From: Persebacter sp051008975
Lineage (GTDB): Bacteria; Pseudomonadota; Gammaproteobacteria; Tethybacterales; Persebacteraceae
Direction: 5' to 3'
Length of the DNA: 5,973 nt
Assembly (NCBI GenBank): GCA_051008975.1
Contig: JBPCXA010000214.1
Coordinates: 1 to 5,973, forward strand
In this document: positions 1 to 5,816 of the stretch, piece by piece
Layout: the number at the start of each line of letters is the position of its first letter
Position numbering within the stretch: position 1 is the stretch's first letter
Notes under the pieces: generated by a model
Seen by the model: only the letters and a program-made list of their open reading frames with translations
Databases searched by the model: none
What the model was told of the DNA's origin: nothing
Translations under genes and position numbers: made by a program

Positions 1-73
1 CGCCGGAATCGCACGACAAATTCAGCCCCTCCGGACATAATTCTTCGTGCGGCAAAACCTTAATGTTGGGCAT
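1..73 (-). CDS. fdx: ISC-type 2Fe-2S ferredoxin, N-terminal fragment (runs off the window)
   Basis: Read on the minus strand from ATG at 73, 24 codons are open to the window edge and give MPNIKVLPHEELCPEG, then LNLSCDSG. This closely matches the start of the adrenodoxin-like ferredoxin of the Isc iron-sulfur assembly system (E. coli Fdx begins MPKIVILPHQDLCPDG). The known role is to supply electrons for Fe-S cluster assembly on the IscU scaffold in the cytoplasm. The cluster-binding cysteines lie beyond the edge, so function cannot be confirmed here. It has its own promoter-like sequence and no visible Shine-Dalgarno, and it lies downstream of xsc on the same strand, 224 bases away. In many proteobacteria fdx follows hscA inside the isc operon; here it has been separated from any such upstream genes. 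The family call rests on a short but very characteristic N-terminus. Confidence 0.85.
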   Translation of the reverse strand, partial: MPNIKVLPHEELCPEGLNLSCDSG

Positions 74-79
74 TGCCGA

Positions 80-108
80 ATTATAACAAAATCCGGCGGA
101 CGAAAAAA
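80..108 (-). promoter_or_regulatory. fdx promoter, extended -10, possibly leaderless
   Basis: On the minus strand a perfect TATAAT (85-80) is preceded by TG plus one base, an extended -10. A T-rich -35 (TTTTTT, 108-103) sits 17 bases upstream and is a weak match. Transcription starting 7 bases after the hexamer would begin at or next to the A of the fdx ATG (73), so the mRNA may lack a leader. No Shine-Dalgarno is present in the gap. Confidence 0.55.
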
Positions 109-120
109 ATTTCCATTTTT

Positions 121-214
121 GTCCCATTCCTGCGAAGGCAGGAATCTCCGCCGCCGCAAAGCGGCGGGTAATTTCGCGCCTACGGCGCGGAGATTCCGGC
201 TTTCGCCGGAATGG
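121..214. repeat. Composite hairpin repeat, copy 1 (dRS3/NIME-like)
   Basis: The element is bounded by two opposite-facing 20-base hairpins. The left one (126-145) is ATTCCTGC-GAAG-GCAGGAAT and the right one (193-212) is ATTCCGGC-TTTC-GCCGGAAT. Between them are two further perfect hairpins: CCGCCGC-AAA-GCGGCGG (151-167) and CGCGCC-TAC-GGCGCG (175-189). The same arrangement recurs at 5603-5714. A core flanked by inverted ATTCC-N10-GGAAT units resembles neisserial dRS3/NIME elements; that comparison is by architecture only. It lies between fdx and xsc and encodes no convincing protein. The two end hairpins differ in stem (CCTGC against CCGGC), which suggests mosaic assembly or recombination between variants. 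Confidence 0.75.
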
Positions 215-246
215 CGGCACTTTTAACCTCTTAATTAAAATACACC

Positions 247-266
247 ATTCCGGCGAAAGCCGGAAT
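247..266. repeat. Single dRS3-like hairpin, possible xsc terminator
   Basis: ATTCCGGC-GAAA-GCCGGAAT is a perfect 8-bp stem with a 4-base loop, the same unit that ends the composite repeats. Read on the minus strand it lies 31 bases after the xsc stop codon and is followed by a T/A-rich stretch (TGTATTTTAATTAA), so it could terminate xsc transcription. The tract after the stem is not a clean U-run, so termination is only a possibility; the repeat identity is firm. Confidence 0.6.
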
Positions 267-297
267 CTCTTTCGCCGCCGCCGCCGAAGTCCGCCAA

Positions 298-2037
298 TTA
301 CACGAAATCGCGGTATTTGGGCAGGAGGCGCACCGGTTTTTTGAGGGCGTCGCGGCGGAACGGATCGCCCAGTTCGCGGCTCACCATCATCTCCAAAATA
401 GTCGTCTTGCCGCGTTTTTGCGCGTCGCACGCCTTGTCCATCGCCTCGCCGATTTCGTCCGGATTTTCCACCCTTTGCGCCTCGGCGCCCATCGCGCGGG
501 CGATCGCCGCAAAATCGGCGGACGCCGGCGAATCCAGATTCACCCCCAAAAAGCGGCGCCCGTAAAAATCCACCTGGTTTTTCTTTTCCGCGCCCCATTG
601 CCGGTTGTTGAACACCACCGCCGTCGCCGGGATGTTTTCGCGGACGCAGGTGAGAATCTCGCCGAAACTCATCCCCCACGCGCCGTCCCCGACATACGCC
701 ACCGCCGGACGATCGGGCGCCGCGAGTTTCGCCCCGATAATCGTCGGAAAGGCGTAGCCGCAATTGCCGAAACTCATCGCCGCGAAAAAACTGCGCGGAC
801 GGCGAAACCGCAGATAACTGTTGGACACCGAACAAATGTTGCCGATGTCGGTGGACACCATCGCGTTGTCGGGCGTCGCCTTTTCCAACTCGCGCAAAAC
901 CCGCCGCGGATGCATTCCGCCCTCTTGCATCACCTCGCGGCTCCATTCGTCGGTTTCGTGCGCCCAGCCGTCCAGTTCCGCCTCCCACGCCGCCTTTTCA
1001 TCGGCGACAATTTTGCGCCGCGATTCGCCGCCGCCGCATCCGTCCGGCAGGCGCGACAAAATATCCGCCGCCGCCGCGCGCGCGTCGCCGCAAATTCCGA
1101 CCGCCGCCGGACGCGTCAAACCGAGCATCCGATGATCGGAATCCACCTGAATCAACTTCGCGTTTTTCGGCCAGTATTCCATTCCATACTGCGGCAAAGT
1201 CCCGAACGGCCCCAGCCGGGAACCCAAAGCCAGCACCACGTCGGCGCGCGACAGCAATTTCATCGCCGCCTTCGAACCCTGATAGCCCAGCGGCCCCGCC
1301 CACAGCGGATGATCGCAGGGGAAGGAATCGTTGTGCAAATAACTGTTCACCACCGGACAGTCCAGTTTTTCGGCGAGCGCCCGGCATTCCGCGATTCCGT
1401 CCGCGAACACCACGCCGCCGCCGGAAATGATCGCCGGAAACTCCGCGCCCGCCAGCATTTCCGCCGCCCGCCGCAGCGCGTCCTCGTCCCCCGCCCCCCT
1501 GCCGATTTTGCGCGGGACCGGAATGTCGTAGTCCGCCTCGCCGTAAAAATAATCGCGCGGAATATTCAACTGCGCGGGACCGCGCTCCGCCGCCGCATAC
1601 TCAAAACACCGTCCCGCCAATTCCGCCATCCGCTCCGGACGCGCGACATGCGCCTGAAACTTCGTGATTTTGGAAAAGATCGGAAGTTGCTCGGTCTCCT
1701 GAAATCCGCCGAGTCCCATTCCCATACTGCCGGTCTCCGGCGTAATCGCCACAACCGGCGAATGCGCCCAGTAGGCGGCGGCGACGGCGGTGACGAAATT
1801 CGTAATTCCCGGCCCGTTTTGGGCGATGCACACGCCGTAGCCGCCCCCGGCGCGGGAGTAGCCGTCCGCCATGTGCGCCGCCCCCTGCTCGTGCACGGTC
1901 GGCACGAAACGGATTCCGGCGGCGGGAAAAATATCCAGCGCGTCCATATACGCCGAGCCGACGATTCCGAATACATCGCGCACGCCGTAGGCGGCGAGCG
2001 TTTCCACCAGCGCCTCGCTGGGAGTCATTTTGGGCAT
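298..2037 (-). CDS. xsc: Sulfoacetaldehyde acetyltransferase (Xsc), thiamine diphosphate enzyme
   Basis: This 579-residue protein has the full three-part layout of a ThDP-dependent enzyme of the acetolactate synthase superfamily and the usual Xsc length (about 590). Xsc converts sulfoacetaldehyde plus phosphate into acetyl phosphate and sulfite, the desulfonating step in taurine and isethionate breakdown, in the cytoplasm. Visible marks are the catalytic Glu50 in TVHEQGAAHMADGY, the IAQNGPGITNFVTAV segment (71-85), GFQETEQ (111-117), the diphosphate/Mg motif GDG (450-452) ending in NN (477-478), and the C-terminal ELGDPFRRDALKKPVR (555-570), which is typical of Xsc rather than of acetolactate synthase or oxalyl-CoA decarboxylase. 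The start at 2037 is set by AAGGAG seven bases upstream; an in-frame ATG three codons later is less well placed. No phosphotransacetylase, taurine aminotransferase or dehydrogenase, or sulfite exporter gene lies next to it, so the rest of the pathway must be elsewhere. Confidence 0.9.
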   Translation of the reverse strand: MPKMTPSEALVETLAAYGVRDVFGIVGSAYMDALDIFPAAGIRFVPTVHEQGAAHMADGYSRAGGGYGVCIAQNGPGITNFVTAVAAAYWAHSPVVAITPETGSMGMGLGGFQETEQLPIFSKITKFQAHVARPERMAELAGRCFEYAAAERGPAQLNIPRDYFYGEADYDIPVPRKIGRGAGDEDALRRAAEMLAGAEFPAIISGGGVVFADGIAECRALAEKLDCPVVNSYLHNDSFPCDHPLWAGPLGYQGSKAAMKLLSRADVVLALGSRLGPFGTLPQYGMEYWPKNAKLIQVDSDHRMLGLTRPAAVGICGDARAAAADILSRLPDGCGGGESRRKIVADEKAAWEAELDGWAHETDEWSREVMQEGGMHPRRVLRELEKATPDNAMVSTDIGNICSVSNSYLRFRRPRSFFAAMSFGNCGYAFPTIIGAKLAAPDRPAVAYVGDGAWGMSFGEILTCVRENIPATAVVFNNRQWGAEKKNQVDFYGRRFLGVNLDSPASADFAAIARAMGAEAQRVENPDEIGEAMDKACDAQKRGKTTILEMMVSRELGDPFRRDALKKPVRLLPKYRDFV

Positions 2038-2044
2038 AGCTTCT

Positions 2045-2050
2045 CTCCTT
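2045..2050 (-). promoter_or_regulatory. Shine-Dalgarno of xsc
   Basis: AAGGAG on the minus strand lies 7 bases before the ATG at 2037. It is the only strong ribosome-binding site before any gene in this window, and it fixes the xsc start. Confidence 0.8.
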
Positions 2051-2072
2051 GAATGAAAGACGACAAAACCGA

Positions 2073-2101
2073 ATTATACCAAATCCGGCGGCGGACGGCA
2101 A
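2073..2101 (-). promoter_or_regulatory. xsc promoter, sigma-70 type with extended -10
   Basis: The minus strand has TTGCCG (2101-2096, -35), a 17-base spacer and a perfect TATAAT (2078-2073) preceded by TGG, an extended -10. The predicted start leaves a leader of roughly 30 bases that includes the Shine-Dalgarno. The -10 region (2069-2087) nearly repeats the one in front of fdx. No operator palindrome is obvious. Confidence 0.65.
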
Positions 2102-2198
2102 TTTTTTCGCCGCGATTCGTGCCTGTTTTGAGGGCGGATTCCGGCGAAAATTGTCTCCAAATTTCGTCCGGCGCGGGGCGGTCATAAACCGAAAAATA

Positions 2199-2207
2199 TG
2201 GCAAAAT
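2199..2207 (+). promoter_or_regulatory. Possible extended -10 of the methyltransferase gene
   Basis: TGGCAAAAT reads as an extended -10 with hexamer CAAAAT (2202-2207), seven bases before the ATG at 2215. No convincing -35 is visible at the expected distance. There is no Shine-Dalgarno before the gene, so a start at or beside the ATG would give a leaderless mRNA. It diverges from the xsc promoter across the 177-base gap. Confidence 0.35.
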
Positions 2208-2214
2208 AGCGGCG

Positions 2215-3354
2215 ATGAAAAAGAACGCGCAACTCGGGCAGGTGTTTACGCCGCCGGAAATTGTGCGGCGGATGTTCGCGCTGCGGCGGAACTTCGGGCG
2301 CGTTCTGGAGCCGTCCGCCGGGGACGGGGCGTTTTTGCGTCTCGCCGAAAACGCGACGGGGATAGAAATTGATCCGCGCCTCGCCGGACAAAGCGGCGCG
2401 CTGTGCGCCGATTTTTTCGACTATGCGGACGAACATAAATTCGACACGATCGTCGGCAATCCGCCGTATGTCCGGCACCAAGACATTCCCGCGCGTACGC
2501 GCGAAAAACTGCGGCGCGATTTGTTCGACGGGCGCAGCAATTTGTATCTGTTTTTTATCGAGAAATGTCTGCGCCATCTGCGGGGGGGCGGCGAATTGAT
2601 TTTTATCACGCCGCGCGATTTTTTGCGCGCGACGGCGGCGCGCCGCCTGAACCGTCTTTTATACGAAAGCGGAACAATCACCGATTTTATCGAACTCGGG
2701 GACGCGCGCGTTTTTTCCGGCGCCTCCCCGAACTGCGCGATTTGGCGTTTTGTAAAGGGCGATTTTTCGCGCCGCGCGAACGGCGGACGCGAGACGTTCT
2801 TTTTTAACGACGGGCAGATTTTTTTCGCGCGCGGCGAATATGCCGTGCCGTGCCGCGACATATTCCGAATAAAAGTGGGCGCGGTCAGCGGAATGGATTC
2901 GGTATTCGCGGACGAAAAATACGGCAACCGCTCGTTCGTCTGTTCGCGGACGGCGGCGACCGGCGAAACGCGGCGGATGATTTACGATTCTTTTCATCCG
3001 GTTTTGCGGCGGCACAAACAAATTTTAATGGCGCGCAAAATCCGCCGCTTCGACGAAACAAACTGGTGGCGATGGGGGCGCGCGCATTTTGAATCCGACC
3101 GCCCGCGCGTTTATGTCAACGCCAAGACGCGCGCCGCTGCTCCGTTCTTTTTGCATTCTTCCCGCGATTACGACGGTTCGGTTCTGGCGGTTTTTCCGCG
3201 CGACGAAACCGCCGACCTGCGGAAACTGCGCGACAAACTCAACGCCGTCAACTGGCGCGAACTCGGCTTTGTCTGCGGCGGACGGTTTTTATTCGCCCAG
3301 CGCGGTCTGCAAAATTGTCTGTTGCCGAAATCGTTCGCGGCGGACGCCGATTAA
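2215..3354 (+). CDS. Adenine-N6 DNA methyltransferase, TaqI/Eco57I-like
   Basis: The 379-residue protein carries the gamma-class N6-adenine methyltransferase motifs in order: GQVFTPPEIV (motif X, 8-17), VLEPSAGDGAF (motif I, AdoMet binding, 30-40), GIEID (motif II, 49-53), ADFFDY (motif III, 65-70), GNPPYVRHQD (catalytic motif IV, NPPY at 82-85), and ITPRDFLRATAARRLNRLL (131-149). The segment KVGAVSGMDSVF (220-231) and the C-terminal half look like the target-recognition region of Eco57I/TaqI-type enzymes. It would transfer a methyl group from S-adenosylmethionine to adenine in a DNA target whose sequence cannot be read from the gene. It is shorter than M.TaqI (421) and lacks a fused nuclease. 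No endonuclease or specificity subunit is adjacent, so it appears to be an orphan, either regulatory or left from a restriction system. The ATG at 2215 places motif X at the N-terminus as expected. Its TAA overlaps the stop of the convergent gene. Confidence 0.85.
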   Translation: MKKNAQLGQVFTPPEIVRRMFALRRNFGRVLEPSAGDGAFLRLAENATGIEIDPRLAGQSGALCADFFDYADEHKFDTIVGNPPYVRHQDIPARTREKLRRDLFDGRSNLYLFFIEKCLRHLRGGGELIFITPRDFLRATAARRLNRLLYESGTITDFIELGDARVFSGASPNCAIWRFVKGDFSRRANGGRETFFFNDGQIFFARGEYAVPCRDIFRIKVGAVSGMDSVFADEKYGNRSFVCSRTAATGETRRMIYDSFHPVLRRHKQILMARKIRRFDETNWWRWGRAHFESDRPRVYVNAKTRAAAPFFLHSSRDYDGSVLAVFPRDETADLRKLRDKLNAVNWRELGFVCGGRFLFAQRGLQNCLLPKSFAADAD

Positions 3355-3644
3355 GAAAACAAAAACGCGGTGAGAAATCCGTAGAACGCCCACAGAAAAA
3401 ATAATACCAAAAGAAACAGCAGCGCGATCGCGATGGTCGGATGATCGGGAAATAAAATCATCACCAGCCCGAACAAGACGGCGCAAAATCCGGCATTGAC
3501 GCGAAATTTTCCCGCGTAATGTTTTTTGACGAACAAGCCGGAAATAAAAGCCGCCGCGCCGCCGACGGTCAAAATCCAGCCGCCCCAAAACACCAGCGGC
3601 GCCGGCAACGCAAACAAAACCGCGGCGAGCAACTTCGTCGTCAT
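3351..3644 (-). CDS. Small hydrophobic membrane protein, function unknown
   Basis: I do not recognise this 97-residue protein. It is strongly hydrophobic, with about three or four membrane segments near 5-21, 22-39, 50-65 and 70-95, separated by a basic loop KKHYAGKFR (40-48) and a short FPDHPT turn (65-70). No catalytic motif, metal ligands or clear signal peptide is visible. Its ATG overlaps the fdhD stop in an ATGA arrangement, so translation is probably coupled to fdhD and it is the last gene of the moaA-fdhD operon. That overlap and the consistent hydrophobic pattern argue that it is real. Its TAA overlaps the convergent methyltransferase stop. Operon position hints at an inner-membrane role linked to formate dehydrogenase or molybdenum metabolism, but this is inference only. 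Confidence 0.7.
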   Translation of the reverse strand: MTTKLLAAVLFALPAPLVFWGGWILTVGGAAAFISGLFVKKHYAGKFRVNAGFCAVLFGLVMILFPDHPTIAIALLFLLVLFFLWAFYGFLTAFLFS

Positions 3645-4465
3645 GCCGTAGATTTTTTTTCGCCGTCAAAATGTTCGCCGCCGGTAAACAAAAGATAGCG
3701 TTTGTTAATCGCGCGTCCCAGCATCGTTATGCCGGTCGTTTTCGCCACTTCCAGCCCCATCCGCGTCAGTCCGCTGCGCGAGACGAGATACGGAATTTCC
3801 ATCTGCGCGCATTTAATTACCATCTCCGAAGTCAGACGCCCGGTCGTATAAAACACCTTGCCGCCGCCGCCGACATCGTGCAGCCACATCCAGCCGCCGA
3901 TCGCGTCCACCGCGTTGTGCCGCCCGACATCTTCGGTAAAAATCAGCATTTCGCACGCGTCGTTTTTTATTTCCGCCAGCGCGCAGGCATGCACCGCCCC
4001 CGCCGCCTTGTAGACGGTGTCGCGGTCGCGAATGTGCGACAGCAAATCAAAAAGCGCGGCGGCGGAAAATTTTCGCGGACGGCAAAAACGCGTTTCCGAA
4101 ACGAAATCCATCAAATCGCCGAACATCGTCCCCTGCCCGCAGCCGGAAGTCATGGCGCGTTTTTCGGACAACGGCGGCAGTCCGGAACGCGTATACACGG
4201 CGGCGGCGTTCACCTCCCAGTCCACCCGCACTTCTTCAATTTCGCCGACCGAAAACAGCGCGCGCTGGTTGCGCAGCCAGCCGATCGCCAACTCTTCCGG
4301 CATTCTTCCCATCGTCATCAGCGTGACGATTTCGCGCCCGTCCACATACAAAGTCAGCGGATATTCCCCGGCGACGCCGACCGAAAGCGCGTTTCCGTTT
4401 TCGTCAACCGCGCGCGTTTGCGACACCGCGGGCGTCCGCGCGCGGCTCAGCGCCGGCTTCGGCAT
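3641..4465 (-). CDS. fdhD: Formate dehydrogenase accessory sulfurtransferase FdhD
   Basis: The 274-residue protein matches the FdhD family in length and motifs: EYPLTLYVDGREIVTLMTM near 34-52, TSGCGQGTMF (106-115), GAVHACAL (156-163), FTEDVGRHNAVDAIGG (176-191), YTTGRLTSEM (206-215) and SRSGLT (229-234). FdhD is known to carry sulfur from the cysteine desulfurase IscS to the bis-MGD molybdenum cofactor, which is needed for active formate dehydrogenase, in the cytoplasm. The loop cysteine is Cys109. The CxxC pair known in E. coli FdhD is absent, because the loop reads CGQG; single-cysteine loops occur in the family as far as I recall. The start at 4465 overlaps the moaA stop by one base (TGATG) and no Shine-Dalgarno is visible, so coupled translation is likely. 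A run of eight A residues on the coding strand (3660-3653) lies near its 3' end. No formate dehydrogenase gene is in the window. Confidence 0.92.
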   Translation of the reverse strand: MPKPALSRARTPAVSQTRAVDENGNALSVGVAGEYPLTLYVDGREIVTLMTMGRMPEELAIGWLRNQRALFSVGEIEEVRVDWEVNAAAVYTRSGLPPLSEKRAMTSGCGQGTMFGDLMDFVSETRFCRPRKFSAAALFDLLSHIRDRDTVYKAAGAVHACALAEIKNDACEMLIFTEDVGRHNAVDAIGGWMWLHDVGGGGKVFYTTGRLTSEMVIKCAQMEIPYLVSRSGLTRMGLEVAKTTGITMLGRAINKRYLLFTGGEHFDGEKKSTA

Positions 4466-5514
4466 CAGCCGCCGGTGGCCGACATAAACCGCACCACCTT
4501 CGCTTCGGCGGAATGCACATTAAATTCATGCCCCTCCGGCTTGATGTCCATCGCGGACATAATGCGCGAAACCAGCGGCGCGTCGGACGGACGCCGCACC
4601 GCGTCCAGCAAATCCACATATTCGTCGCCGCCCAGACACGGATACAGACGCCCGGAGGCGGTGATCCGTACGCGGTTGCATTGCGCGCAAAAGTTGCGGC
4701 TGTGCGGCGTGATAAAACCGATTTTGCCGCCGTCTTCGGTCCGCCAATAGCGCGCCGGACCGCCGCTGTCGTAGTCGCTCTCGCGCAGCGCGAAAACCTC
4801 CCGCAGCCGCGCCAGCGCGTCCTCGGCGGAATAATACGTGTCGCCGCGCCGATAGCCGACGTCGCCCAGCGGCATTTCTTCTATGAACGAAATATCCATT
4901 CCGCGCCGCAGCGCGAAGGCGGCGAGTTGCGGCAATTCGCCGTCGTTTGTGCCGCGGATCATCACCGCGTTGAGTTTGACTCCGCCCGGAAAATCCGCCG
5001 CCAGCGCCGCGTCAATGCCGGCCAGCACCGAATGCAAATCGCCGGTGCGGGTCAGCGCGCGAAACTTCACCTCGTCCAAAGTGTCCAGCGATATATTCAC
5101 CCGCCGCACGCCCGCGTCTTTCAGCGCGCGCGCGAGTTTGGGGAGTTGCGAGCCGTTCGTCGTAAGCGCGACCTCGGAGACGCCGGGCAGGGCGGCGATT
5201 TGCCCGCACAATCCCGCGACGCCGGGGCGCACCAGCGGCTCGCCGCCGGTCAGCCGCACCTTGCGGACGCCGAGGCGCGAAAACGCCCGCGCGACCCGCA
5301 GGCATTCTTCCAGCGACATGATCATTTTTTTCGGCAGGAACTTCGTCCGCATCGGCATGCAATAGCGGCAGCGAAAATCGCACCGGTCGGTCACCGACAG
5401 GCGGATATAGGTGATGCGCCGCCCCCAGCGGTCGGCGAGCGTCCCGGCGGCGGACAATGCGGACGACGGCGGCGTCTCGGCGACGCCCGTTCCAACCTGC
5501 GCGAAATGCTGCAT
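4465..5514 (-). CDS. moaA: GTP 3',8-cyclase MoaA, radical SAM enzyme of molybdenum cofactor synthesis
   Basis: MoaA converts GTP to 3',8-cyclo-GTP, the first step of molybdenum cofactor synthesis, in the cytoplasm. Read from ATG at 5514 the protein has 349 residues. It shows the radical-SAM cluster motif CDFRCRYC (Cys45, Cys49, Cys52), GGEPL (90-94), TTNGS (118-122), ISLDTL (141-146), the second Fe-S site CAQC plus a distal cysteine (Cys276, Cys279, Cys293), and the C-terminal GG (348-349) needed in MoaA. About 20 residues of low-complexity sequence (Ala, Ser and Pro rich) precede the usual start of the family. An in-frame TTG at 5550 would add 12 residues, but it falls in the promoter -35 and its frame is not kept in the second copy, so ATG 5514 is preferred. 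It leads the operon moaA-fdhD-97-residue membrane protein, with overlapping junctions. Confidence 0.93.
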   Translation of the reverse strand: MQHFAQVGTGVAETPPSSALSAAGTLADRWGRRITYIRLSVTDRCDFRCRYCMPMRTKFLPKKMIMSLEECLRVARAFSRLGVRKVRLTGGEPLVRPGVAGLCGQIAALPGVSEVALTTNGSQLPKLARALKDAGVRRVNISLDTLDEVKFRALTRTGDLHSVLAGIDAALAADFPGGVKLNAVMIRGTNDGELPQLAAFALRRGMDISFIEEMPLGDVGYRRGDTYYSAEDALARLREVFALRESDYDSGGPARYWRTEDGGKIGFITPHSRNFCAQCNRVRITASGRLYPCLGGDEYVDLLDAVRRPSDAPLVSRIMSAMDIKPEGHEFNVHSAEAKVVRFMSATGG

Positions 5515-5521
5515 AACGCGA

Positions 5522-5550
5522 AATTTATCAAATCCGCGCCGAAAAAACAA
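5522..5550 (-). promoter_or_regulatory. moaA operon promoter, possibly leaderless
   Basis: The minus strand has TTGTTT (5550-5545), a 17-base spacer and TAAATT (5527-5522) preceded by TGA, an extended -10. The hexamer ends seven bases before the ATG at 5514 and there is no Shine-Dalgarno, so transcription would start at or next to the start codon. The -10 is a weaker match than those of fdx and xsc, but the surrounding bases follow the same pattern. Confidence 0.5.
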
Positions 5551-5602
5551 AGAACCGCCCCGAAATTTCCGCGTTCACCCCCGTCCCATTCCCGCCCCCT
5601 TT

Positions 5603-5714
5603 GTCCCATTCCTGCGAAAGCAGGAATCTCCGCCGCCGCAAAGCGGCGGGTAATTGTGCCCCTTTACAATTTGCGCCTTCGGCGCGGAAATTCCTGCTTT
5701 CGCAGGAATGGGAC
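5603..5714. repeat. Composite hairpin repeat, copy 2 (dRS3/NIME-like), centre of the palindrome
   Basis: The ends are GTCCCATTCC and GGAATGGGAC. Inside lie the end hairpins ATTCCTGC-GAAA-GCAGGAAT (5608-5627) and ATTCCTGC-TTTC-GCAGGAAT (5690-5709), then the same internal hairpins as copy 1: CCGCCGC-AAA-GCGGCGG (from about 5632) and GCGCC-TTC-GGCGC (5673-5685). Relative to copy 1 it has about 17 extra bases (near 5656-5672) flanked by AATTGT and ACAATT. Both end hairpins are of the CCTGC type, unlike copy 1. The short open frames here translate to repetitive peptides (such as SHSCESRN) commonly produced by such repeats and are not genes. Confidence 0.8.
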
Positions 5715-5788
5715 AAAAGGGGCGGGAATGGGACGGGTGGGTGCAGGAATGGAATTATCGGGAAAGGCGGAAATTTCGGGGCGGTTCT

Positions 5789-5816
5789 TTGTTTTTCGGC
5801 GCGGATTTGATAAATT
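5789..5816 (+). promoter_or_regulatory. Promoter copy of the second moaA, spacer one base shorter
   Basis: TTGTTT (5789-5794) and TAAATT (5811-5816, preceded by TGA) repeat the moaA promoter in the opposite direction. Loss of one T shortens the spacer from 17 to 16 bases. The hexamer again ends seven bases before an ATG (5824). Confidence 0.45.

Noticed and set aside
121..266. CRISPR-like array from three hairpin units
   Set aside because: The units alternate orientation, spacing is uneven and there are no unique spacers of constant length; the pattern fits dispersed palindromic repeats.
298..2037. Acetolactate synthase large subunit or oxalyl-CoA decarboxylase
   Set aside because: The fold is shared, but the ELGDPFRRDALKKP tail, the GFQETEQ segment and the NGPGITNFVTAV block fit Xsc better.
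418..2052. Long plus-strand open frame of 544 codons opposite xsc
   Set aside because: It is antisense to a clearly conserved gene; the product is Arg/His-rich with no recognisable domain. Long shadow frames are expected opposite GC-rich genes.
3671..4750. Plus-strand open frame of 359 codons opposite fdhD and the end of moaA
   Set aside because: Arg/His-rich shadow of two well-supported genes, with no motifs.
5548..5550. TTG as the moaA start, giving 361 residues
   Set aside because: The TTG coincides with the probable -35, has no Shine-Dalgarno, and a one-base deletion in the second copy breaks that frame while the ATG stays in place.
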